A stretch of DNA of 64,000 nt from Hormiphora californensis (lineage: Eukaryota > Ctenophora > Tentaculata > Cydippida > Pleurobrachiidae), in contig CM035351.1 of assembly GCA_020137815.1 (NCBI GenBank), positions 9,391,969 to 9,455,968 of the forward strand. The letters run 5' to 3'. This document shows, in pieces, positions 44,701-55,878 of the stretch. Made by a program: the position numbers and the translations under genes. The notes under the pieces are model-generated. The model was given only the letters and a program-made list of their open reading frames with translations, made no database searches and was not told the DNA's origin. The first letter of the stretch is position 1; the number at the start of each line of letters is the position of its first letter.

Positions 44701-47700
44701 AGTTAGTTGTGGTAGGGACAATGGTCAGATCTAAAGATCGTATCCTAAATGGTGAAATATATCCTGTAAAGTGTAAACCTCTCGCTTTATACAGCTACTA
44801 TGAGTGTCATGGGCGTTATGTATTAGATTAGGGGTAACGCGATTTGCTGCAACATGGGTTTTATCAGTCCCTCTTATCTACATTGCAGCTGCATTGCAAA
44901 CATTCATTCTTCCTTCTCCATACCTCCTCTTGTTGTAACAGCTTCTACTCATGGTATATTATAGTTTGATATCTTCCCTCTAACTTGTTCATTCTATAGG
45001 GAGATGAGACCGTTGGAGGTAGATCAGACTAGAGTTGAGAGGGACAACAGCCCTGTAACAACTGCTATCCGCCTGCTCGCCAGTGATGGTGTTCCAACCG
45101 AAACTCGTCCTCCCTCCCAGGTTATTATACAGCTGGTTGTACCAGATCCTGTTCATACTGTCAAGTTCTCCTGAGAGAGAGAGTCTGAACATACCCTTCC
45201 CTAACTCCTCCATCTTCCCTCAGATAGCCACAGAGTTCCTGTCCCTTTCGAGGGATCTGGAGCACCGGTGGGACCTCATAACGAGGTACACTGAGTGGTT
45301 GTCTGGTGGCAGGGAGGCAGAGGAGGAACCAACTTTCTGGGACGAGAGTACTCAACAACTCCGTTCTGCTAAGGTAACCACTAGACTAGAGAGTACTCAA
45401 CAACTCCGTTCTGCTAAGGTAACCACTAGACTAGAGAGTACTCAACAACTCCGTTCTGCTAAGGTAACCACTAGACCTCCCTCTAGACCACCAGTAGTAT
45501 AGACCCGATATATACCACGTGATGTTGTACCCTAGACCCACTCAGCCACAGTTTGAAACATTTCAGTTTGGCCATTACTTCGTCCATTACTTCGTCCACT
45601 CCCCCCCCCCCTCATTTTGACAATTGTCCCCCTCTCCCTCTCAGTTTGCGCTGGCTCCATGCCCCCTGGTAAACGACTCGCTAAACAAGACAGTGAACTT
45701 GACATTGAGGAAGTACAGTAAGAGCAGGTACCAGGCTGTGATGAGGCAACTAAAAGAGAGGAAGAGTGAGGTCGCTACCCTCCGTAACATCTGTATACAT
45801 GCAGAGGGATCCATGGAGAATGAAGCACTGGATATCATCTTCAAAACAGCACACAACCTAGGGGAGGGTCTATCTAGACGGGTCAGGGACACAGCAACAG
45901 AACTGTACGGTGTGGATCCCACCCAAATAGAGCTACTGAGAACCCTGGTAGTGGACCTCCCAAGAAAGCTCCAGAACGCCAACCCTTCAGAGTACCCTGG
46001 ACTAGTGTTTCTCTATTTTGAGAACTACGTTCACCTGGTAAAGGCAGAGCTGCAGCTTCTAAAAGTACCTGGTATTTTACAGAATGGTCTGGGTTCCTAC
46101 AACTACCCCAGTACAGAGGAGCTGTTTAGTAATAACCCTGTGTTGAGATCCATCCTGGAGGAGAGCACCCGGAACCCAGAACTATACAGTTTTGTATCTT
46201 CATTCCCAGAACTATTCGGACACCGGACCCTCAAAGACAAGACCTTCACTTTCGTAGGAGCTGGATTCCCCCTTACTGGCATTGTTCTCCACATAGAAAC
46301 AGGGGCTAGTATTAACCTTATTGACTACGATATAACAGCTGTTGAGAATGCCCGGAAGTTCCTAGCCCTAACAGAGAAACTAGGTATAACGGCTCCAGGA
46401 GCGTTCAAAGTTATCCACGCTGATGCCCGTGATGTTGTCTACATCCCTGCTGAACAGCCAGTACATGGTCTTAGGATGCTAGATGGTACATTCTGTTCCC
46501 CGTTGTGTCCCTTGAAACCCGAACTAGTGGGTAAAGTAGTGGTACCTACTGACATACTGGACCTTGCCAGCGCTCTACCAGCTGATATAACAGCTAAAGT
46601 GATAGCAGAGAACGCTGCATTTGTACCCTGGATTAGAAAGAGGAATGTAAGGGGGATGTCGGAGGTGCTTTATGAGAGGTTTGAGTTGGAGGATGCTAAA
46701 TTCAGGATGATAGGAGAGATAACACCCCCGCAGTGTGCAGTTAATGGGGCCACACCCGCACATCTTATCACAGGTGAGACATGGGACTGGGAATGGAAGG
46801 GGTGACAAATAGAAGAATACAGTGATAAGTCTCTTTAGTGCAGAACCCCCTCAATATCCTCCAATATATTAACCCTCTCCTCCTCTTACAGGACTGACTG
46901 CTACATGGAATGTGAACAGCTGCCAGTTATACATGAACATGAGCAACTTCTACAGTAAAATGGACTTCCTGGATAGCATCCGTAACAGACCCTTCTACGA
47001 TAATATCAAACGTGGAATATTTCAGGTCAGTAGATGGAATTTTCTTAATGTGTATCCTGATAAAGCCAATACTTTGTAAAACAAAGGGGCTAAATGAACC
47101 TTCCACAAGTATTTCAACTCGCTAACCCATGTTCCACCCAGGTACGAGATGAAGACAAGGGATTATGGGACAGGAGGATTCGAGAGTTTTATAAGAAACC
47201 ACGGAACAGCCCTTGCTATCTCAGTTGTACCATCGAACACTCTGTAGCGTGAACACTCTCTTGTTAAATGTGTCGCCTGATTTTCAGTTATAATCTCTTC
47301 TTCTGTTACTTCGAGCAGAGATACAATGGTAATTTGTGTAGTACCTGCGTCACACATGACACAAGTGCGTGGTGTTCTAACTAAGCAGTAAGCTGTGAAT
47401 ATATGGTGATAAGAAAGGAGGGGTGGCAATGGTGGACATATTATTTCACATGTCGTGTTAAAATAATACAAGTACAGCACTGATAAGAGTTCACACTGTC
47501 AACCAATATAATGACTGACCTCCGTGACAGATGCCGTGTGACCGGCGGTGGTTCCGTATTATCACATTAGTGGGTGCCTCGTACAGGTCCGATCTGGGGT
47601 CAGGACACCTGTGTTCTCGGAACAGAGAGAACTTGGGCACTATCGACATGGGGAACTCGCACTGGGGAGAGGAGGGTGGGTTAGTTGATGGGGAGAGGAG

Positions 47701-50700
47701 GGTGGGTTAGGAGGGGAACTGGGGAGAGGAGGGTGGGTTAGGTGGGGAACTGGGGAGGGCAGGGTGGGTTAGGTGGGGAACTGGGGAGAAGAGAGGGTGG
47801 GTTAGGCGGGGAACTGGGGAGGGGAGGGTGGGTTAGGCGGGGAACTGGGGAGGGGAGGGTGGGTTAGACGGGGAACTGGGGAGAGGAGGGTGGGTTAGGA
47901 GGGGAACTGGGCAGGGCAGGGTGGGTTAGGCGGGGAACTGGGGAGAGTAGGGTGGCTTGGACAAAGGCGGAGAGAAGGGGAAGGTGGGTTAGGTAAGGGG
48001 AGGGTAGGGGAGAGAAAAAAGTGAGGGAGGGGAGAGAAAGGGTGAAGACTTGTTGAACATCTCACCCGCATATGTTGATCCTTCATGAACCCATGAACCA
48101 AGTCATTTAGAGAGGGTGGGTGGTAGCACTTAGTACCCTTTGCTTCCAGTGCATCGAACCTGTTTATTAGACCCCCGCAGCTCTTTTGGGGCACCTGGTG
48201 GAATGGTTAATTGTTACTGTTATTGGAAACTCGAGGGCGCTTACAGAAACACTATATCTCTCTACACACTGTTGGCGATATAAATCTACCTTGGCAAGTC
48301 CTAGTTTCTGAACAGGCGTTGACTGCAGATCCTCGCTGGAACTAGAGGCTCTGGACCGGGGATTCCTAATAACCAGTTTCTTGCAGGGTACTATGGGTGA
48401 CATAAGGTGGGAGGAGGGAGGGGGACATGACTCAGATATGGGATGACACTTTGTTATGTCTTTATCTAGCTTCTGTTTCACTTCTTCAACCAGCATTGAG
48501 GCAGTAGAACGCAGCCCGTACCTGGAATATTGTTATTGGTAGTACTGCATCTGCTGCGAATGATGTTATTGTGAGATAGGTGGGGGTAAAAGAGAGCAGA
48601 TATAGAGATTACTCACTCTAGCATGGTCGAATGTAGGAGTTGAAACAGCTCATCCTTTTCAAATTCAATTGGTGTCTTGGTAGCGATGTCCTTCTTGGTC
48701 ATCTTGTTTAGCATGGAGGGTTCAGTGCTGGATTTGTCGGTTGAGACCCCAAACAGGACCTCTAGCAGTGAGCTGGTGTAGGTACAGAACTGGGCATGTG
48801 TCTCTAGGTTCTCTGAAAAGGGAGGGATAATGTACAATGTATATTTAGTCATGTACAATGTATTGTGTCTGTAATACATTTTCTAGCAGAGTACACGCGG
48901 GAGGGACAGTGTATAGCGCGCTGAACACCAAATCTAACAACTCGCGCGCTCCATCAAGTCACGCCTTTGTGTCGAGTCTGTGAGACACTGTGCCAAAAAC
49001 ATGCTGTGTGATTGTGAAAGCATTTTGAAAAATACAATCCCTAATAATGGGTCCTTGATAATGTTGTCTCTCACCTGGGCAGACGGGTTCCCTCATAAGG
49101 GCAAGAAGTTGACCACTACTCATGAGATGTAGCTTGCTGGCTATCTGTCTCACAGCCCGGGACCTACATAACCCATTCAGGGCTTTACACGCCCCAGTCC
49201 TCAACTCATCGGCATGCTTTACAGGTGTTGAGGTTAGGAGCAGGGATATGAGCACCTTGATACCGTTATTGGACCTGATTGCACTCCACATTTTCTGCAT
49301 TACTTCATCTGAACTGCTCCTTCGCACTGGACCCGGGGTCATCGTCTGGTGGGAGAGAGAAGGGGATATAGGGGTCATCGTCTGGTGGGAGAGAGAAGGG
49401 GATATAGGGGTCATTGTCTGGTGGGAGAGAGAAGGGGATATAGGGGTCATCGTCTGGTGGGAGAGAGAGAAGGGGATATAGGGGTCATCGTCTGGTGGGA
49501 GAGAGAAGGGGATATAGGGGTCATCGTCTGGTGGGAGGGAGGGATCAGAGAGATAGAGGAGTTATCGTCTGGAGATAGAGGGGGAGGTATAAGAGATAGA
49601 GGGGTCAGGAGTCCTTGTCTGGTGAGAGAGGGGAAACTGATTGGTTGAACAGGAATTGGGAGGATTTAGATTTTAGATGGGTTAGGGATTAATAGATATG
49701 GAAACATACCAGGTTGAGGCTGTAACTATTAGCACGGAAAGGTCCACACGCCACACTGACTATGAGGGAGAGGGCAGCCCGCTGTGTATCTATACTACCG
49801 TACTCCTCACAGGCACCCAATACTAACTTGATCATCGTACTAGACTCTCCTGGATAGAAGGGGGGAGGGTGTGTTAGTGGTTTGTATGTACCAGTGAGGA
49901 ATAGGAGTTATGAAAATGGAAAATATCTTGATCCCTAACACAAATTGATCCAATCCTACTACCTAAACACACGCCACTCCCCCAGCACTAACCCACTCCC
50001 CCAGCACTAACACACTCCCCCAGCACTCACTCCCTCCATCCTACCATTGTCAGGTGCAGGGTATTGCTCAGTTAACTTCAGTTGGTACCGAGGTAGTATG
50101 GTAAGTAACATTTGTACTGATATAATACAGGGTGTCGCATCATGTCGTGTGCCTCTCCACGCTTCACCTAGACAGGGACAGAGTGTTATTAACTGATATG
50201 TGTGAACTGTGAGATAAATCACATGTCTAATATATCCATCAATCTACATGTATTCAGAGGTCTGTGAGTCCGTCTGTTTTTGGTCTGTTTGAGCGACTGA
50301 CATGTGTGAAAAGCGTGGACAAGCAACTCGAATCCTCCCTGTTGGTGGAAGTTATCAATTGCCGACCAAATACTGTCGAACTCCACATTGTTTTGTATGT
50401 AATCTATCACTTTCTTCTTCAGATTCTCCTCTATTTCCAGAGTCTGCGGAATGGGAGAGAATAGAAGCAATGATCCTATAATGTGGAACCATCAAAGAAT
50501 AAGACCGCTGCTCACTGGTGAAATAGAGTAGCTTTCTAAATACACCCATTATACTAATATCATATAGTTACCTTGACACTGACGTGAGGCTGAAAGGGGC
50601 TCATTCCAATACCCTGGTGATCTTTGATCCTCCTAAGGTGCTCAGCATACAGGACAGTGTGGCCCCCTACATAGTGTAGTAGGGCACTGCAGGTGTGCTT

Positions 50701-53700
50701 TAGTTTCTGTCTCAGTAGAAACACTAATACTTCATTGGAGTGGGAGGGGGAGTTCTCTGCTAGGTCATCCAGAGTGTCCCGCAACTAATAGGGGGAGGGG
50801 GTTTGTGGGTTAGGAAGTAGGGGGGGAGGGGGTTGTAGGGGAGGAAGAGGGGGTTGTGGGGGAGGAGGAGGGGGTTTGTGGGTTAGGAAGTAGGGGAGAA
50901 AGAGGGGGTTTGTGGGTTAGGAAGTAGGGGAGAAAGAGGGGGTTGTAGAATGTAGGGGAGGAAGAGGGGGTTTGTGGGTTAGGAAGTAAGGGAGAAAGAG
51001 GGGGTTGTAGGGGAGTAAGTAGGGGAGAAAGAGGGGGTTGTAGGGGAGAAAGAGGGGGTTGTAGGGGAGTAAGTGGGGGAGGAAGAGGGGGTTGTGGGTT
51101 AGGAAGTAGGGGAGTAAGTAATCTATTAATCTCGTGGGGTCAGTGTGTCAGGTACCTACCAAGTCTAGTAGATAGGGAAGTCCATCTTGTTTATCAAACT
51201 CCTCAAGTATCGGTTGGTAGGAGAAGGCGAAGGAGAGAAAGAGAATGATATGACTCCTTCCACTCTCGTGAACTCCCTTTAGTAACTTCAGGCAGGTACT
51301 GGGGTAACAAATCGGTATATACATGCGAACAACAATTATTGATTGATGCTAATTATTTTGCTAATTACTATCTACCTCCCAGCCTTGTGCAGGGAGCTAC
51401 TGCATAGTCCCAGTACCTGATAAGTGGTGTGATGAGGGACCTATTATAGGAGCACAACCTCTCCATATCTCCTGCGTGGAACACTAACGCGTAGAAACAG
51501 ATGCTAACACCAGTGTATGCCCTCTCATTGTAGGGTAGACCCATCAGTAGGTTTAGTCCATCATAGTGCATGAACTCACTCGCAAACTTCTTGTGGCACA
51601 ACAGAGAGGACAGGTACTGAAATAAAGAGGAGGGGGTAGGAAGGATAGATACTGAAATAAGGAGGGAGGGGGTAGGAAGGATAGATACTGAAATAAGAGG
51701 GAGGGGGTAGGAAGGACAGGTACTGAAATAGAGGAGGGAGGGGGTAGGAAGGATAGATACTGAAATAAAGGGGATGGGTGGATAGTTTGTGGCACAATAG
51801 ATAGCACCATATTTAAAACGGGGGAGGGGCACAGATGTATAATACATATGAAACTAAACCCGACTATTTCAGTAGTTACCCTGATAAGGTCGAATATAAT
51901 AGGAGTGTTAACGTTGGTGATACTGATGTAGTTGAGAAGCAGCTTTAGAATATTGTTCTTCATTATCAGACCCAGGAACTGCAAAGTAGTCAGTTGTTTA
52001 TTCTTGTCAAACAATTTGAAGTCTAGCTCGAATCTTTCTCAAAGATAACAAGTTATCATGCAGCAAGTCACAATGTTCGGAGAGGGCAGTGTTACCTCTT
52101 GGTACTCTCCCAGTGAAAGGAGAAAGTGAAGGACAGCCTGACATTGGAACTCCCCAAAATCTCTATCTCCAATGAGTGAAGAACGGAGTAACCCCTTAGT
52201 TTCTGGTCTGTTTAGATCGTATATCTCTGTACCGTCCATCGTTACCTCGTCAGTCCAGATAACTGGGTGACAGTGAAATTATAGATGGTTATTGGTAATC
52301 CATAATCCATATACTTCGTATCTCCCCACCTAGCCACTATCATCATATGTCACACAATTAACCCTATAATTTACACCCTACTTATCTCACTACTATCTCA
52401 GTCCTATCTCACTCCTATCTCACTACTATTGTTCCAGTACTAAAACAGCAGGTAGAATCATCACACAGTACCTGGTGAGTTGGGGTTCTGTCCAGCGTGT
52501 GCAGCCTCGTACTCAGCACGTGCCTTCTTGTACATCTCCTTCAAGCTTCCTCAACAGCAGGTTTACTAGATCTGTGTTGTTCTGGTGGTACCTGTGCAGG
52601 TGGGTGATGAGGATGTTGTTTCATAATGAGCCATGCGAATTATTTGCAAATATACCTGCTACATAGAGTTTCGCCATAACTGAGCATTTCCACTGCATAT
52701 GAAGTTAGGGGTTCTCTGTCTGCTAGAGCCCACCGATACAATGTCTCTATCATTCCCTCGTCCTGAAAATAATTTGTGTGGGGGAGAGAAAGATAGATAT
52801 CAGAGAGAGGAATATAAGGAGGAAACAAGACCCGGTTTGATACACCCTGTTTGTCGGTGGGAAGAAGGATTGCACATTGTAATACTACCTAACTCATTCA
52901 TAGCAATAATCATAGTGCAAGCCCCTTTAACCTATTGTACTACATGACAGTGCGTCACGTTGTGTATTGCACGCAACACAACATAGTGCACTGTGCAGGC
53001 TGGCATCTAGCCAAGTGAAGCAACACAAACAAGTTCTGCACTACTGTACCAGGTCCTGACAGAGTGCATGCAGGATCCAGTACTTACAACTTCCTTGAAG
53101 TATGCGTTAGCATTAATTCCATTCATGGCCGATGCCATAAGCCGTGCTGCTAGGATCTTGCACGGTTCGTCATTAGCATATCTCGAACCGGTCAGGTATG
53201 TAGATATCAACTGAGTGGAATTGTAAAAATGGAAAATAAATACATGTAATGAAAACGATGACTGAAATGAACCTACTTATATTATTAATTATTATGTATA
53301 CAGCGCTATCAATTAGTAATTAGTAATCACCATCAATTAGTAATTAGTAATCACCATCAATTAGTAATCACCATCAATTAGTAATTAGTAATCACCATCA
53401 ATTAGTAATTAGTAATTTTACCATTTCTAGAAATTCCTCGTGATCAAGAATCGTTTTGATCACTTCACACTCCACATTTTCAGTAACATTCTTGAAATCA
53501 TCAAAAGGGTCCAGACCAAGCTTCAATACCTCGTCCTTAGCCTCGTCAGTAACCTCTGAAATACACGTGTGTCAAATGGGATACACCATGTTGGACGGTG
53601 TTGGAAACTAGATGTTACATACGTGCTATGGAGCGTAGTGTATGGTATGGATAGTCAGGGGGAAGGGGTAACATGCGGTGCCGCTCCTCCCATTCCAATA

Positions 53701-53740
53701 GCAGGAACCTGACTCGATCAACTAATATTAAACTACCCAT
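38701..53740 (-). CDS. DCAF1: DCAF1 (VprBP), substrate receptor of CUL4-DDB1 E3 ligase
   Basis: Thirty exons traced from ATG 53738-53740 to TGA 38701-38703, about 1454 aa (human 1507). 5' exons: 53623-53740, 53422-53555, 53088-53210, 52656-52762, 52472-52591, 52096-52262, 51880-51978, 51417-51616, 51160-51298, 50572-50784, 50248-50443, 50045-50167, 49710-49849, 49075-49345. LisH exons 48617-48812 and 48290-48521 ([20 protein letters not shown]). Then 48066-48194, 47520-47661, 44460-44629, 43900-44037, 43309-43435, 42695-42788, 42127-42278 ([17 protein letters not shown]), 41304-41426 ([17 protein letters not shown]), 40994-41153, 40773-40860, 40280-40394, 40037-40165, 39731-39922 and 38701-38729. 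The N-terminal armadillo-like part, LisH, WD40 propeller and a long acidic tail match the family. Exon 5 needs one base removed near 52544 to stay in frame. Intron 18 holds a nested gene; the last intron holds a hAT-like element. Confidence 0.93.
38806..39618. mobile_element. hAT-like non-autonomous foldback element in the last DCAF1 intron
   Basis: The ends are GGGGGGGGGCCAACG and CGTTGGCCCCCCCCC, flanked by the 8-bp direct repeat AGTTTAGA (38798-38805 and 39619-39626). Both arms are AT-rich (TATATATTTTTATATA series) and mostly complementary. The centre has ACGTCA/TGACGT motifs and two copies of AACCTCTCTTCACCAGTTCT. No transposase. The 8-bp duplication suits hAT-type integration; assignment to hAT is an inference. 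Confidence 0.75.
39731..40394 (-). repeat. tandemly duplicated acidic exons of DCAF1
   Basis: Exons 40280-40394 and 40037-40165 end with the same segment ([14 protein letters not shown]), and exons 40037-40165 and 39731-39922 begin with the same one ([14 protein letters not shown]). The introns between them (e.g. CTGAAAGAAAGAT and ATTTGATCACTAAAACATGA) are also nearly identical. A roughly 235-bp exon-plus-intron unit has therefore been duplicated, lengthening the Asp/Glu-rich tail. Phases match, so any of the middle exons could be skipped without a frameshift. Confidence 0.85.
42789..43028. repeat. 38-bp minisatellite abutting a DCAF1 3' splice site
   Basis: Five to six units of TAACCATGGTTACAGTCAAC plus ATGGTTACTGAAGGGAGG. 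On the gene strand each unit carries CCTCCCTTCAGT, the same pyrimidine-AG sequence that forms the real acceptor at 42788/42789. Confidence 0.85.
44284..44347. repeat. 64-nt imperfect hairpin in a DCAF1 intron
   Basis: TATGGTCTGATGTTACTGCA... pairs with ...TGCAGTAGCATCAGACCATA around an 8-nt loop; the 28-bp arms have three mismatches. Two of these would be G:U wobbles if the plus strand is transcribed. It could be a tiny MITE or a small-RNA precursor. No other evidence. Confidence 0.5.
45004..47252 (+). CDS. nicotianamine-synthase-like aminobutanoyl/methyl-transferase fold protein, nested in DCAF1 intron
   Basis: Five phase-consistent exons: 45004-45120, 45224-45373, 45645-46773, 46892-47025 and 47142-47252. 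They total 1641 bp, 546 aa. The large exon encodes a helical region and then a Rossmann-type SAM-binding segment [15 protein letters not shown] (about residue 291), followed by the acidic strand [15 protein letters not shown] and later HADARDVVY. Order and spacing resemble nicotianamine synthase (VGSGPLPLTSIVLA-type motif, then NYDID..A). That family joins aminobutyrate units from SAM to make the metal chelator nicotianamine. The N-terminal start is tentative (first ATG of an open exon). The assignment rests on motif resemblance only; another class I SAM-dependent enzyme is possible. The whole gene lies antisense inside DCAF1 intron 18 (44630-47519). Confidence 0.6.
45351..45475. repeat. three 45-bp repeats containing a 5' splice site
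   Basis: Three copies of GAGTACTCAACAACTCCGTT followed by CTGCTAAGGTAACCACTAGA. Each copy contains the exon 2 donor AAG|GTAACC of the NAS-like gene, at 45373, 45418 and 45463. The 45-bp period preserves the reading frame, so use of any of the three donors gives an in-frame product longer by 15 residues per unit. Confidence 0.9.
47662..47960. repeat. about 31-bp G-rich minisatellite abutting a DCAF1 3' splice site
   Basis: Eight to nine units of about 31 bp built from GGGGAACTGGGGAGAGGAGG and GTGGGTTAGGC. On the gene strand each reads as a pyrimidine tract ending CTCCCCAG, like the real acceptor at 47661/47662. Unit length varies. Confidence 0.85.
49346..49560. repeat. 36-bp minisatellite with repeated in-frame 3' splice sites (DCAF1)
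   Basis: Five to six units of GGGGTCATCGTCTGGTGGGA plus GAGAGAAGGGGATATA. On the gene strand every unit gives a C/T-rich tract, CCCACCAG and then ACGATGACC, identical to the real acceptor at 49345/49346. The nearest three units are in frame and would add [12 protein letters not shown] each. One unit is 38 bp and breaks the frame. Confidence 0.9.
50785..51125. repeat. G-rich minisatellite upstream of a DCAF1 acceptor
   Basis: Irregular units combining GGGGGTTGTGGGTTAGGAAG and TAGGGGAGAAAGA. On the gene strand it is a roughly 340-bp pyrimidine tract leading to the acceptor TATTAG at 50784/50785. Confidence 0.8.
51617..51780. repeat. about 36-bp minisatellite abutting a DCAF1 3' splice site
   Basis: Four to five units of GGTAGGAAGGATAGATACTG plus AAATAAGGAGGGAGG. 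On the gene strand each carries TTATTTCAGTA, copying the real acceptor TTTCAG|TACCTG at 51616/51617. Confidence 0.85.
53286..53412. repeat. short tandem repeat in a DCAF1 intron
   Basis: Repeats of ATCAATTAGTAATTAGTAATCACC with partial units, ending about 10 bp before exon 2. No function inferred. Confidence 0.8.
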
Positions 53741-54143
53741 TATCTCTCCATTCTTCCTAAAAGGTTCAAATTGTAATAATATCAATAAGGCAACATTTCC
53801 AACTAGTGATAGTTTCAAAACAAAGGGGTCACCTTTCCAGCCAACTTATTTCTGTTAGCTTTTGGATAATGTATTTGTGTACTTGATGCTTTCGTTCTAG
53901 TGCTGCACTAGAGGGGGAAGAGGCGCCGCCGTGGAGAAGGATGTTTGACACGGGTATTAAAGAGTCGTTGTTACTGCAAACTGTATTTAATAAACTGCAA
54001 ACTGTATTTAATAAACTGCAAACTGTATTTAATAAACTGCAAACTGTATTTAATAAACTGCAAACTGTATTTAATAAACTGCAAACAAATTAATTACCCT
54101 TTTAAAAAAATATAGGAAACTTGTAGAAAACTTTAAAAATTAA
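53741..54143. other. DCAF1 upstream / zinc-finger downstream spacer with 20-bp tandem repeat
   Basis: Upstream of the DCAF1 ATG. Positions 53826-53870 resemble the arm of the gephyrin-intron foldback element (GGGGTCACCTTTCCAGCCAA). Positions about 53980-54085 hold five to six copies of the 20-mer AAACTGCAAACTGTATTTAA-type unit. No gene. Confidence 0.6.
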
Positions 54144-55878
54144 TTAATTCGGGCTTGTAGAACAGGACAACTCATGAGCTTTTCTTTCTGTACTCTGGAT
54201 AAAACGTTTGCCACAGTGACAACATGAAAAGGGTTTCTCACCAGTATGTGTTCTCATATGTTCCCTCATAGTACATAATCGATGAAATGGTTTACCACAG
54301 ACCTCACATTTGAATAGATTCTTCCCAGTATGTAAGTTAAAATGTACCTTATAACTACTCAATTGAGTAAACTTTTTTCCACAGATCTTACATTCGTATG
54401 GTTGAATTCCGGTATGGATTTTATTATGAGAGCTCAGCTCTGACTGAAACTTAAAAGAACAAGGACATTTATCACATTGGAGCTTCTCTTTGGGATGTGC
54501 TAGTTCTGATATGCTCGTACAGCTCGTTCTTGGGTAATCTCATTCCTACAATTTCTAAGCCGGCAAGAAACTATTGTTTGCTCGTTATGGATCAACAACT
54601 GATGTTTCGCTAACTGGCCTTTTTGCATAAACTTTTTTCCACACTTGTCACATTGGTAAGGTTTGTCTCCGCCGTGGATCAGGCTGTGCTTAGCAAGCTC
54701 ACAGGGATACTTAAAAGCCATAGGACAAATATCGCACCTGCGTTTCTTATCTCCATGCTCAATTCTGACGTGCTCGAACAATTCCTTCTCCGATGGTTTC
54801 ATTACTGCACACCCCCTGATTTTACACTGGTAACCAGCGTTCTGCCAGTTTTTTCCAGTAGAATCCTTTGCCGATGAAGTTCGATTACTTTTGTCGGGTA
54901 CTTGTTTCTGAGGAGAATCTTCTTCACTCGATTGACAGGAAGATGTAGAAGAAAGTTGAGACACTTGATCTGAGACAGGCTGCGGTTGTTTAATTCTAGC
55001 AGATGTGCGACGAGAACTGAGATTAGAGGTAGTCGGCTGACTATCAAGAGATTGTCGAGGTAGTGTAGGTTGTGATAGTTGAACAGGGAGTTTTGAAGCA
55101 GTAGATTTGTGGGAAGAACTCTGCTTATCTTGTTCATCTTCTTCACTGGAATCACTGAGTGTCTCATCTGTAAGACCCAACATCATGTCATCTTCAGAGC
55201 TGCTAACCTCTTCCTCACCGCCAGATTCACCAAGAGATTCCTCTTCATCTGAGTCAGAACAATCCTCATCTTCTGAAGTATCATCTGAAAATATATGGGA
55301 GGGTTAGAACTTTTAACCATAGTTGTACATAGTTGTTGTCTATGAGAGAATGAAAGAACATAGATTGATTTAGATACAATCAAAGCAAATGACGGCGAGA
55401 TGAAATGAGCATGAAACTCACCATGATCAAAGGACACAACAACTGGTGAAGCAGTAGAAGAAATATGAACCGAGACATGATTATTTTGGTCATTCCTTTC
55501 CATTGAATACTGATCCAGGGATCGATCGTTTGACGCCTCGACAGGAACCTCAGAGACCCTTGACTCTTCAGTTCTCTGCTCTTCTTCACCAGTTTGAGAA
55601 GCAACTTCCACCAACATTGCAGATTTAACTAATCGATATCCCAGTAAACCCAAATGGTAAATATCTGATCCTCCACAACCACCGCATGTTAATGTTAAAA
55701 TGTTGTCTGTGGAAATTGTAATATTGGAACTCTTGGAATCGGTGCAGGGTGTGCCAATCTCTGGTTTGATCTTGCTTTCCACCTCAATTTGTTCCGTTTT
55801 CAGGAGGGCAGGAATTACAATCTTTCTTGCTGACTTCGCCAACCTTCCAGAACCACAGCTACGTTTTCTTTTTGCCAT
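54144..55878 (-). CDS. C2H2 zinc-finger protein (two apparent frameshifts)
   Basis: Exon 1 (55422-55878) starts at ATG 55876-55878 (MAKRKRS, a basic, NLS-like start). Exon 2 (54144-55284) encodes an acidic Ser/Glu stretch and then C2H2 fingers: CKIRGCAV...HVRIEH, CDICPMAFKYPCELAKHSLIH, CDKCGKKFMQKGQLAKHQLLIH, CRLRNC...ELYEHIRTS, CDKCPCSF, CKICGKKF, CEVCGKPF and CCHCGKRF. The linker HTGEKPF is present before the last finger. Two +1 shifts, near 54543 and 54495, separate the fourth finger and the C-terminal four from the upstream frame. Because finger spacing continues cleanly across them, I suspect residual sequencing indels rather than an old pseudogene. Likely a nuclear DNA-binding regulator; the target is unknown. 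Confidence 0.75.

Noticed and set aside
48959-49074. C-terminal extension of the DCAF1 frame past 49075
   Set aside because: It is intron read-through; splicing at 49075 to 48812 restores the LisH-proximal sequence in phase.
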